Source: Planctomycetota bacterium
GTDB lineage: Bacteria > Planctomycetota > MHYJ01 > JACPRB01
Direction: 5' to 3'
Assembly (NCBI GenBank): GCA_035574235.1
Contig: DATLZA010000113.1
Location: 1-40,773, forward strand
Length of the DNA: 40,773 nucleotides
A program made the translations under genes and the position numbers. Shown here one piece after another: positions 14,996 to 21,851 of this stretch (position 1 is the first letter of the stretch; each line of letters begins with the position of its first letter). The notes under the pieces were generated by a model that saw only the letters and a program-made list of their open reading frames with translations, was not told the origin of the DNA and made no database searches.

Positions 14996-15276
14996 GGCAT
15001 GACCTCCTTGTGGCTCGGAGAGGAGGGTGCAGGCGAGTGGGCGGCCCCGCCGCCCCCGGGCTCCACCCGGGGGACGGCGGGGACCTCCCCGTGGCTGCCT
15101 ATGCCGAGCCATCGCTCGAGCGCCGCGCGGGTCACACGTACGTGCCGGCGCCGTATGCCACTGCCGATGCAGACGGCAGCCAGGTTCCCACGGGCGATGG
15201 CCGCCCGGAGCGTAGCCGGTGAGACCCTCGCGATCGCGGCGGCCTCCCGGACCCGCAGGACTCCGCGCTCTAACAT
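14992..15276 (-). CDS. Excisionase/AlpA-like helix-turn-helix protein
   Basis: 94 residues. Residues 5-57 form a MerR-like HTH of the excisionase type (LRVREAAAIARVSPATLRAAIARGNLAAV … RRHVRVTRAALERWL). The tail of about 35 residues is Gly/Pro/Ser-rich and is encoded by the large hairpin at 15045-15082. ATG 15276 lacks a good RBS. It is the first gene of the minus-strand operon. Such proteins bend DNA and steer the integrase towards excision, or activate integrase genes, as AlpA does. The integrase is 750 bp away on the same strand. Confidence 0.85.
   Translation of the reverse strand: MLERGVLRVREAAAIARVSPATLRAAIARGNLAAVCIGSGIRRRHVRVTRAALERWLGIGSHGEVPAVPRVEPGGGGAAHSPAPSSPSHKEVMP
15045..15082. 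repeat. 16-bp-stem hairpin, copy 2 of the duplicated motif
   Basis: Inner stem CCCCCGGG / CCCGGGGG with loop CTCCA, and outer stem CCCCGCCG (15045-15052) / CGGCGGGG (15075-15082) with a single bulged A at 15074. Bases 15050-15073 are identical to 8386-8409. It lies inside the HTH gene. Confidence 0.8.
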
Positions 15277-15313
15277 TGCGCTGGACGCCCTCGAAATCCT
15301 CCGCTATCTTGCG

Positions 15314-15973
15314 GTGGTGCAGCGCCGCACCACTCGACGCCGGTCCCGCGTGCCCGAATACGTCCTTGCAGAGGACCGCTGGAAGGCCGTTTCGGAGAAG
15401 TTCGAGAACGCAATCGAAGTGCTGAGGCGGCATTTCATCCCTCGCAGCAACTCCTGGAGGTATCTAATCCTCCCGAAAGGTCATAATGCGGGACCTTTCG
15501 TCGTGCCACCTCGCGGCGAGGCGGATCCTCGCGTACCATGGGATTCGCCCCAAGCCGCCCATGCCGCGCTGGGGGTTCTCCTTACGTGGCTCATCACGGG
15601 GATGTCGACCCGAGAGTTGGCGCGGAGATGCCACGTGTTGATGCGGACCGTCGTGCCTAGAGGCGATACCCGAACTCGTCTTATCCGCTTCAGGAGGGAC
15701 GCATGTCAGTTCGTGTTCGGGACGTCGGACTTGGAAAAAGTATTTGATAAATTCAGCCCCCTCCGCAAAAAAACGAGCAAAGACATTGCCCCCGGAGATC
15801 GGGATCTGCCCCCCGCGGAATGGTGGAAGAGGCATAGCCATCTTTTGCCCCCGGAGATCGAGCGCAGAACTTCACGCGGAGTAAAAGTCCGAGGGCGCGA
15901 ACTGGCAGTGGGGGATTCAAATATTCTCGACAGCCTGGTGTACGAAAGGATCAAGTCCAGGCATCGGAGATGA
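15314..15973 (+). CDS. Unknown protein, start uncertain
   Basis: About 219 residues if it starts at GTG 15314. The translation has normal composition (VPEYVLAEDRWKAVSEKFENAIEVLRRHFIP; DACQFVFGTSDLEKVFDKFSP; NILDSLVYERIKSRHRR), unlike the shadow frames beside it, so I think it is a gene. I see no RBS at any candidate start, and the frame continues upstream into the opposite-strand genes, so a 5' truncation is also possible. It diverges from the HTH gene and converges on the integrase, with a hairpin between. It lies on the opposite strand to the operon, as a repressor or toxin might, but no motif supports either. Confidence 0.5.
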   Translation: MVQRRTTRRRSRVPEYVLAEDRWKAVSEKFENAIEVLRRHFIPRSNSWRYLILPKGHNAGPFVVPPRGEADPRVPWDSPQAAHAALGVLLTWLITGMSTRELARRCHVLMRTVVPRGDTRTRLIRFRRDACQFVFGTSDLEKVFDKFSPLRKKTSKDIAPGDRDLPPAEWWKRHSHLLPPEIERRTSRGVKVRGRELAVGDSNILDSLVYERIKSRHRR

Positions 15974-15981
15974 GGGTGCGT

Positions 15982-16013
15982 GGCCGCCGCGCCCGTGGGC
16001 GGACGCGGCGGCC
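15982..16013. terminator. Hairpin between convergent 15314 gene and integrase
   Basis: GGCCGCCGCG (15982-15991) and CGCGGCGGCC (16004-16013) pair perfectly over 10 bp with a 12-nt loop. No T-run, but the position 9 bp after the upstream stop and before the integrase stop fits a bidirectional terminator. Confidence 0.55.
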
Positions 16014-16027
16014 CGGAACTCCGTCCG

Positions 16028-17098
16028 CTACGGCGCCGTCTTCGGGGCCGGGACGACGACGGGAGGCGCAATCTGCACGCTGCCCATGTAGTGGCGGGCC
16101 AGGACACGTCCGTCCCGCCAGCCCCCCAGCCTCACCAGAACCGGCAACGAAACGTGCGGCGCCGTCGCGGTCGCCCAGGACCGCCGGAGCGCGTGCGGCG
16201 TCACTTCCTCCGGCCGCTTGAGCCCCGCGCGCCGGGCCGCCAGGATCATGTCCCGCCTCACATTGTCCCGTGACAATTTGGTCCCCTTCGAGCTGGCGAA
16301 GACCAGCCCCCCGCCGGAGGCGAGCAACCGCCGGCGCAGTACGGCCAGCACGGCGTCGTTCGCCTTGATCTGGCGGTGTTCATAGACCTTCGTCGATCGG
16401 ATGGTGATCAGCCCTCGCTCCAGATCCACGTCGTCGGCCGTCAGCGACAGCGCCTCGCTGATCCGACACCCTACGTTCGAGAGGAAAACGACCAGGTCCC
16501 GCAACGTCTCGTTGGCGCATGCGGCGGCGAGCTTCGAGAGCTCCTCGCCGTCGAGAACCCGCTTGACGTGAGTCGTCACGGGAAGCATGCGGAGATGCTC
16601 CACCGGATTTTCCCGGACGTATCCGGAAAAAAGCGCCCAGCGGAAGAGAGAGCCCACCCGCGAAAGGTGCGTGTTGACCGTGACCGGGGAGTACGGATGG
16701 CCCTTCGGGCTCTTCGACGCCAGGAGCGCCTGGCGGTACGCCTCGATGTCCCGCCGGGTCACCTTGTCGAGAAGCGTGAGCTTCCGCTCCCTGCACCAGG
16801 CGGCGAAGCGTCCGAGAATGTTCCGAATGCTCCGGCGGGTGCTCTCGTTCTGGCCTCCCCGGGCGGGGCAATAGTCCTGGAGCGCCTGTTCGATCGTGTA
16901 CGTCGCCGATCCGGCGATATTCCAGCGCCGCCGCACGATGTCGTCGGCCAGCTGGCGGGCGATGGAAAGCGCCCGGTGCCGGTCGGCCGTCTTGAGGTTC
17001 TTGCGCGTCCGCTGTCCGCCGCCGGTGACGTCCAGCCACCAGCTGCCGTGATGCCACCGCAGCGTCACGCCGCGGTCCACAGGGATGGGACCGAACAT
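16028..17098 (-). CDS. Tyrosine recombinase (phage-type integrase)
   Basis: 356 residues from ATG 17098, which has GGAGG 5 nt upstream (17104-17108); a GTG at 17119 would add 7 residues. The N-terminal SAM-like core-binding domain (about 65-165) is followed by the catalytic domain with R212 (GCRISEAL), K237 (RSTK), H302 and R305 (HALRR), W327 in place of the second histidine (LGGWRDG) and nucleophile Y337 (ARHYMG). An N-terminal arm-binding segment precedes the core domain. It lies 91 bp from the intact tRNA-Gly gene and should integrate and excise the element at the anticodon-loop/T-arm region. Arm sites at 8233-8250 and 17152-17169 are candidate binding targets. Confidence 0.95.
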   Translation of the reverse strand: MFGPIPVDRGVTLRWHHGSWWLDVTGGGQRTRKNLKTADRHRALSIARQLADDIVRRRWNIAGSATYTIEQALQDYCPARGGQNESTRRSIRNILGRFAAWCRERKLTLLDKVTRRDIEAYRQALLASKSPKGHPYSPVTVNTHLSRVGSLFRWALFSGYVRENPVEHLRMLPVTTHVKRVLDGEELSKLAAACANETLRDLVVFLSNVGCRISEALSLTADDVDLERGLITIRSTKVYEHRQIKANDAVLAVLRRRLLASGGGLVFASSKGTKLSRDNVRRDMILAARRAGLKRPEEVTPHALRRSWATATAPHVSLPVLVRLGGWRDGRVLARHYMGSVQIAPPVVVPAPKTAP

Positions 17099-17151
17099 AT
17101 GAGCCTCCAATCCAGCCACGGGGAGGCCCCCTTTGTCCGGCCTACGAGTGT

Positions 17152-17169
17152 GTCACCCGGTTGTCACCA
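17152..17169 (+). repeat. Right pair of candidate integrase arm sites
   Basis: GTCACCC at 17152-17158 and GTCACCA at 17163-17169, 11 bp apart, same orientation. TTGTCACCAC (17161-17170) is identical to 8231-8240 at the left end. Confidence 0.6.
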
Positions 17170-17189
17170 CTCCGTAAAAACCCCTTTAA

Positions 17190-17234
17190 TGGAGCGGGCG
17201 ACCGGATTTGAACCGGCGACCTTCTCGTTGGCAA
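17190..17234. repeat. Right attachment-site repeat (within tRNA-Gly)
   Basis: A 45-bp exact copy of 8104-8148. It runs from the first base of the anticodon loop to the terminal A of CCA, which is the usual target segment for tRNA-directed tyrosine integrases. Confidence 0.93.
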
Positions 17235-17264
17235 CGAGACGTTCTGCCACTGAACTACGCCCGC
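17190..17264 (-). tRNA. tRNA-Gly (GCC)
   Basis: 75 nt with encoded CCA. The 7-bp acceptor GCGGGCG/CGCCCGC, D stem GTTC/GAAC, anticodon stem TCTCG/CGAGA with loop TTGCCAA (anticodon GCC), and T stem with loop TTCAAAT all fold correctly. It is the intact copy after integration of the element; its 3' 45 bases are repeated at 8104-8148. Confidence 0.97.
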
Positions 17265-17329
17265 TGATCGACGCCGCGTGGCCGGGTCGTGCGTCGATAT
17301 CTAACACGCCCGCCGCGCCCGGTCAAGCG

Positions 17330-17797
17330 TTAACCGCGGCCACGCCCCCGCGCCGGCGGCTTCCCCTGCTTCCGGCCGGCGGCCTTGAGCACCTCCGCGG
17401 CGCGCCGGGCGTCCTCCTCGCGGTCGAACGCGAAGTAGCAGACGTATTTCCTCCCCAGGACCGACGCGGCCAGACCGCGAAAGCTGATCCCCGCCTGACC
17501 CAGAGCGTCCGCCATCGCGTGGCCCGCGCCCGCCCGGTTGTCCCCCTCGACGCGCAGCCCCGCCAGGTCCGCCGCCCGCGACAGCCCCGCCGCCCGCGCG
17601 GCCTCCTCCGCCCGCCCTCCCTTCACGGGGGCGACGTAAAGCACCCCCCGGCCGGGCTCCTCCGGTGTCCGCCGCGCCAGAACGAACTCGAGATTCACCC
17701 GCGCCCCGGCCAGCGGCCCCAGCGCCCGGGCGGCGCCCCCCGCCCGGTCCTCGATCTTCGCCACCCAGTACTCGACCGGCGTGATCTTCAACGGCAT
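17330..17797 (-). CDS. ACT-domain protein (two tandem ACT-like units)
   Basis: 155 residues. Two ACT-like repeats (about 8-70 and 80-140) show the beta-alpha-beta pattern (VEYWVAKIEDRAGGAARALGPLAGARVNLEFVLAR; LRVEGDNRAGAGHAMADALGQAGISFRGLAA). The tail is Lys/Arg/Gly-rich. ATG 17797 has GGAGG 7 nt upstream; a much longer frame into the SDR gene is rejected. ACT proteins bind amino acids as regulatory ligands. It is a single gene, not obviously linked to a biosynthetic operon here, so the ligand is unknown. Confidence 0.85.
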   Translation of the reverse strand: MPLKITPVEYWVAKIEDRAGGAARALGPLAGARVNLEFVLARRTPEEPGRGVLYVAPVKGGRAEEAARAAGLSRAADLAGLRVEGDNRAGAGHAMADALGQAGISFRGLAASVLGRKYVCYFAFDREEDARRAAEVLKAAGRKQGKPPARGRGRG

Positions 17798-17893
17798 GGC
17801 TTTTCCTCCATCCGCCGCCCCCCGCCGCGGCACCCCTCCAAGATAGTCCGATCCGCCTTCCGAAATAAATGGAAATCCCGACCGCCCAAGTCC

Positions 17894-17922
17894 TCGACAC
17901 GCCGCCCGGCCCCGGATACGAT
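17894..17922 (+). promoter_or_regulatory. Promoter of the SDR gene
   Basis: TCGACA (17894-17899), 17-bp spacer, TACGAT (17917-17922). The ATG at 17931 is 9 nt after the -10 box, so the transcript is probably leaderless or nearly so. Confidence 0.6.
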
Positions 17923-17930
17923 CGGCTCCC

Positions 17931-18695
17931 ATGAAGCCGCGCTTCCCCGATCGCGTCGTCCTCATCACCGGCGCCGGAAGCGGCATCGGCCGCGCCGCCG
18001 CCCTCGCCTTCGCCCGCGAGGGCGCCCGCGTCGCCGTCAACGACCTCTCGGAACCCGCCGCCGCCGAAACCTGCCGCCTCATCCGCGCCGAAGGCGGCCG
18101 CGCCGAACCCGTCCCCGGCGACGTCTCCCGCCCCGACGACGCCGCCCGCACCGTCGGCCGCACCCTCGAACTCTTCGGAGACCTCGACATCCTCGTCAAC
18201 AACGCCGGCATCGGCGCCTCCGGCACCGTCCTGACGACGCCCGACGAGCGCTTCGACGCGATCTTCCGGGTCAACGTCAAGGGCGTCTGGCTCCTCTCCC
18301 GCGAAGCCCTCCGCCTCTTCGTCCCCCGCCGCCGCGGCGTCATCGTCAACACCGCCTCCATCGCGGGCCTCCGCGGCATCCCCGACCGCGCCGCCTACAC
18401 CGCCTCCAAACACGCCGTCGTCGGCCTCACCCGCGCCATGGCCCTCGACCACGTCAAGGACGGCGTCCGGGTCAACTGCGTCTGCCCCGGCACGACCCGC
18501 ACCCCCTGGATCGACCAGCGCCTCCAGGAAGCCCCCGACCCTCAGGCCGCCCTCGCCCAGCTCGTCGCCCGCCAGCCCATGGGCCGCCTCGGAACCCCCG
18601 AAGAAATCGCCGCCGCCATCCTCTTCCTCGCCTCCGACGAATCCAGCTTCGCCACCGGCACCGCCCTCGTCGTCGACGGCGGCTTCAGCGCCTGA
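17931..18695 (+). CDS. Short-chain dehydrogenase/reductase
   Basis: 254 residues, classical SDR length. The NAD(P)-binding motif is TGAGSGIG (13-20), with NNAG (90-93), S143 and the YxxxK pair Y156/K160 (AAYTASK). The ending FATGTALVVDGGFSA is typical of the family. An acidic residue at the end of beta-2 (VNDLS, D38) favours NAD(H) over NADP(H). The closest-feeling relatives are sugar-alcohol or sugar-acid dehydrogenases such as L-fucose/fuconate-type enzymes (CPGTTRTPW), but the substrate is not determined. There is no RBS; the start codon sits 9 nt after the -10 box. Cytoplasmic. Confidence 0.92.
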   Translation: MKPRFPDRVVLITGAGSGIGRAAALAFAREGARVAVNDLSEPAAAETCRLIRAEGGRAEPVPGDVSRPDDAARTVGRTLELFGDLDILVNNAGIGASGTVLTTPDERFDAIFRVNVKGVWLLSREALRLFVPRRRGVIVNTASIAGLRGIPDRAAYTASKHAVVGLTRAMALDHVKDGVRVNCVCPGTTRTPWIDQRLQEAPDPQAALAQLVARQPMGRLGTPEEIAAAILFLASDESSFATGTALVVDGGFSA

Positions 18696-18783
18696 GACGG
18701 CGCGTTTTGCTTCCCCCGCCGTATCCCCCGTGGTACGCTCCTTCCCCATAACCGCCCATATGGGCCGTTCCGGGGAGGTGGGT

Positions 18784-20940
18784 ATGGGTTCGAGGCTCGG
18801 CATCCTTTGCCTTTTCGCCGCCGCGGCCGCCCCCGCCCCTCCCGACACCCCCACGATCACCGAACCCTCCGTGGACGGCCAGATCGTCGCCCCCGCCGAC
18901 GTCCACATGGAAGCCGCCGCATACTCCGACCCCGACGGCGATCCCCACGCCTCCAGCGACTGGGAAATCCTCCCCGCCACCGCCTCCGAAACGGTCTGGC
19001 AGGCCCACGACGCCGCCGGCCTGCTCCGCACCCACATCCACCTCGCCGACGGCTCGTTCGTCAACTCCTACGCCGGCCGCACCGAACTCGAGCCCGACCG
19101 GTCCTACCTCCTCCGCGTCCGATTCCGCGACGCCTCCGGCCAGGCCTCCCCGTGGGCCGAACGGACCTTCCGCACCAGCCCCGCCGGCACGCCCGGCCTT
19201 CCGGCCCCCATCCCGTGGGCCCCCGCGCGGTACGGTTACCGCATCGAGTCGGTCGCCTCCGGGTTCCAGCTCCCCGTCACGATCGCCTTCCATCCCTCCC
19301 CCGGAACCGCTCCCTCCGACCCTCTCTTCTACGTCACCGAACTCTACGGGACGATCAAAGTCGTCTTCCGCGACGGAACCGCCGGAACCTACGCGAGCGG
19401 ACTTCTCAACTACGACCCCTCGACCCTCGGCAGCTTCCCCGGCGCGGGGGAACAGGGCCTCACCGGCCTCTGCGTGGACCCGGCCACGGGCGATCTTTTC
19501 GCCACGATGCTCTACCACGACGCCGCCGCAAAAGCGCGCTACCCGCGCATCGTGCGCCTCACGAGCTCCGACGGCGGCCGCACCGGCTCGGTCGCCGCCG
19601 AATTCCGAATGCCGGGCGAACCCCAGGGACAGTCCCACCAGATTTCCACGATCTCGATCGGCCCCGACGGAAAGCTTTACGTCCACAACGGCGACGGCTT
19701 CGACCCGAGCACCGCTCAGAACCTCGCCTCCTTTCGAGGCAAGATCCTCCGCCTCAACCCCGACTTCACCGCCCCTCCGGACAATCCGTCCTACAACGCC
19801 TCCGACGGCATCACCGCGCGGGACTTCGTCTGGGCCTACGGCGTCCGCAACCCCTTCGGCGGTCGCTGGAGCGCCGGCGGGGAGCTCTACATGGTCGAAA
19901 ACGGCCCTTCCATCGACCGCCTGGCCCGGATCGTCGCCGGCCGCAACTTCGGCTGGGACGGCACGAATTCCTCCATGCTCACCCAGGCGATCTACGCGTG
20001 GAACCCCTCCCACGCCCCGGTGCATCTGGCCTTCATCGAACCGCAAACCTTCGGCGGAAGCGGCTTTCCGCCCGAGATGATGGGCCGCGCCTTCATCACG
20101 GAATCGGGCCCGACCTACGCCACCGGACCGCAGACGCTCGGCAAACGGATCGTCGAATGCGCCCTGCCGGCAGGAGACACCCCGCTTTCCGATCCTCCGC
20201 GCCTCTTCGCCGAGTACATCGGCACCGGCAAAGCCACCGCCGTGGCGCTCGCCGCCGGCCCCGACGGCCTCTACTTCAGCGACCTCTACCGCGACCAGGG
20301 CGCTTCCTCCCCCAAGGACGCCGGCGCGAAGATCTGGCGGATCCGCTACGCCGGAACGCCCCCCGCCGGTTCCGGCTCCGGCGCGCTCGCCGAATACTTC
20401 CCCACGCCCGACCTCTCCGGCACCCCGGTCGTGCGGCGCGACCCGACGATCGACTTCAGCTGGCCGGGCACGACCGCCCCCGCCCCCGGCCTGCCCGGCG
20501 ACGGATTCTCGGCCCGCTGGCGGGCCCGCCTGCGCCCGCCGGTCTCGGACACCTGGACGTTCGTCACGGACTCCGACGACGGCGTGCGGCTCCGGCTGAA
20601 CGGCCGGCTCCTCATCGACAACTGGACCGATCACGCCGTCACCCAGAACAGCGCCTCGATCGATCTGGTCGGCGGGCGGGCGTACGATCTCGTCCTGGAG
20701 TACTACGACCGGACCGGCGACGGGCGCGTCCGGCTCCGCTGGGTCTCGGCCGGAAATCCCCTGGAAACGATCCCGGCGGAACGCCTGGAAGACCCCTCCG
20801 CGCCGGCGGACGGCCCGGACTCCCGCTCCCGCTTCTCGTGCGGGCTTCTCGGAGCCGAGGCGCTGCTCTTCGCCGGGTTCGCCGCCCGCGCGCTCAGACG
20901 TCGACGTCGCAGAGCGCCACCGCCTGACGGAGCGATTTGA
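18784..20940 (+). CDS. Secreted PQQ-type aldose (glucose/sorbosone) dehydrogenase with PA14 domain and sorting-like tail
   Basis: 718 residues. The signal peptide (MGSRLGILCLFAAAAA) is followed by a fibronectin-III-like N-terminal module (about 18-125), a six-bladed glucose/sorbosone-dehydrogenase propeller (about 145-520: GAGEQGLTGLCVDP, TISIGPDGKLYVHNGDG, GRNFGWDG) and a PA14 sugar-binding domain (about 535-665: LAEYFPTPDLSG … SDDGVRLRLNGRLLIDNW). The C-terminus (SRSRFSCGLLGAEALLFAG, then six consecutive arginines) is hydrophobic then basic, like a tripartite sorting signal. The start ATG 18784 has GGGGAGG upstream. PQQ, if present, would oxidise aldoses outside the cell. The last 47 bases overlap the convergent isomerase gene. 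Confidence 0.88.
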   Translation: MGSRLGILCLFAAAAAPAPPDTPTITEPSVDGQIVAPADVHMEAAAYSDPDGDPHASSDWEILPATASETVWQAHDAAGLLRTHIHLADGSFVNSYAGRTELEPDRSYLLRVRFRDASGQASPWAERTFRTSPAGTPGLPAPIPWAPARYGYRIESVASGFQLPVTIAFHPSPGTAPSDPLFYVTELYGTIKVVFRDGTAGTYASGLLNYDPSTLGSFPGAGEQGLTGLCVDPATGDLFATMLYHDAAAKARYPRIVRLTSSDGGRTGSVAAEFRMPGEPQGQSHQISTISIGPDGKLYVHNGDGFDPSTAQNLASFRGKILRLNPDFTAPPDNPSYNASDGITARDFVWAYGVRNPFGGRWSAGGELYMVENGPSIDRLARIVAGRNFGWDGTNSSMLTQAIYAWNPSHAPVHLAFIEPQTFGGSGFPPEMMGRAFITESGPTYATGPQTLGKRIVECALPAGDTPLSDPPRLFAEYIGTGKATAVALAAGPDGLYFSDLYRDQGASSPKDAGAKIWRIRYAGTPPAGSGSGALAEYFPTPDLSGTPVVRRDPTIDFSWPGTTAPAPGLPGDGFSARWRARLRPPVSDTWTFVTDSDDGVRLRLNGRLLIDNWTDHAVTQNSASIDLVGGRAYDLVLEYYDRTGDGRVRLRWVSAGNPLETIPAERLEDPSAPADGPDSRSRFSCGLLGAEALLFAGFAARALRRRRRRAPPPDGAI

Positions 20941-21763
20941 GCGGATCCGGGCGCTTCGGAATGAATTCGTGGGCGTAGTAGCCCTGAAAGCCCGTCCGGA
21001 GCACCGCCCGCGTGATCGCCGGATAGTTGAGCTCCTGAGTCTCGTCGATCTCGCCGCGTCCCGGGTTGCCGCCCGTGTGGTAGTGCCCGATCCAGGCGTG
21101 GTTCTGCTGGATCGTGCGGATGACGTCCCCCTCCATGATCTGCGCGTGGTAGATGTCGTAAAGAAGCTTCACGTACGGAGAATTCACGGCCTTCAGGATC
21201 TTGAAGCAGTAGGGCGTGTTGTCCCCGATATAGCCCTTGTGATCGACTTTCGAATTGAGAATCTCGATCACGATCGTCACCTTGTGCTGCTCGGCGATCG
21301 GCTTGCACCGGTTGAGGCAGGCGACGGAATGGTCGATGGCTTCCTGATCGCTCATGCCGGGCACGCGGTTGCCGAAGAAGCAGATGACGTTCGGCACTCC
21401 CTCGGCGGCGGCCTTGGGAATGTTCTCCTCGAACGCGCGCACGATCCGGTCGTGATGCTTGGGGTCGTTGATCCCGTCGGCGATCCCTCCGGCCCCCACC
21501 ATGCCTGTCGTGACCACAAGGCCGTGGTCCTTGACGATCTTCCATTCGTTCGGGCCCACGAGATCGATCCCCGCCATGCCCATTTCGGCGCAAGCCTTGG
21601 CGAGTTCCGGCAGAGGGATCTTTCCGAAGCACCAGCGGGCGACCGACTGCTTCACCTTGCCGATGCGGACGACCTTTCCTCCCTCCTGCGCGGCGGCGGA
21701 CAGCGCGGGTCCCAGGGCCAGCGCCCCCGGAGCCAGAAGCGCGGCGCGGCGGGTGATTTCCAT
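20894..21763 (-). CDS. Tat-exported hydroxypyruvate-isomerase-like TIM-barrel protein
   Basis: 289 residues. A twin-arginine signal (MEITRRAALLAPGALALG) precedes a xylose-isomerase-like TIM barrel of the hydroxypyruvate isomerase (Hyi) family: AEMGMAGIDLVGPNEW, VIEILNSKVDHKGYIGD, KLLYDIYHAQIMEGD, HYHTGGNPGRGEID and YYAHEFIPK supply the usual metal-binding Glu/Asp/His residues. ATG 21763 has GGGAG 6 nt upstream. Export of a Hyi-type barrel is frequent in planctomycetes. The enzyme is a sugar isomerase/epimerase-like protein of uncertain substrate. Its 3' end overlaps the convergent dehydrogenase by 47 bp. Confidence 0.9.
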   Translation of the reverse strand: MEITRRAALLAPGALALGPALSAAAQEGGKVVRIGKVKQSVARWCFGKIPLPELAKACAEMGMAGIDLVGPNEWKIVKDHGLVVTTGMVGAGGIADGINDPKHHDRIVRAFEENIPKAAAEGVPNVICFFGNRVPGMSDQEAIDHSVACLNRCKPIAEQHKVTIVIEILNSKVDHKGYIGDNTPYCFKILKAVNSPYVKLLYDIYHAQIMEGDVIRTIQQNHAWIGHYHTGGNPGRGEIDETQELNYPAITRAVLRTGFQGYYAHEFIPKRPDPLKSLRQAVALCDVDV

Positions 21764-21851
21764 GGTTTTCTCCCTTCCCTCGAAAACGGACGGCATTAGA
21801 CTATACGGGCGACGACGAAAACGTGTCCACGAATTTCCGGGAGCACCTGCC

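Larger units (their letters stand above)
8104..17234. mobile_element. Integrative element (about 9.1 kb) inserted in tRNA-Gly(GCC)
   Basis: Positions 8104-8148 and 17190-17234 are identical over 45 bp (offset 9086). The right copy is the 3' part of an intact tRNA-Gly gene, from the anticodon loop through the encoded CCA; the left copy is an isolated fragment. A tyrosine integrase (16028-17098) lies next to the intact tRNA, and paired candidate arm sites lie just inside both ends. Contents from left: a gene-poor end with hairpins, two plus-strand cargo genes, an eight-gene minus-strand operon with a serine recombinase and a DUF3631-type ATPase, one unknown plus-strand gene, and the integrase. 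I see no capsid, tail, relaxase or secretion genes, so it may depend on a helper for transfer. Base composition varies more than in the flanks, with AT-richer patches near 9000-10000 and 13250-13330. Confidence 0.93.

Noticed and set aside
8104-17234. Prophage
   Set aside because: An integrase and excisionase-like protein are present, but I find no terminase, capsid, tail or lysis genes in any frame.
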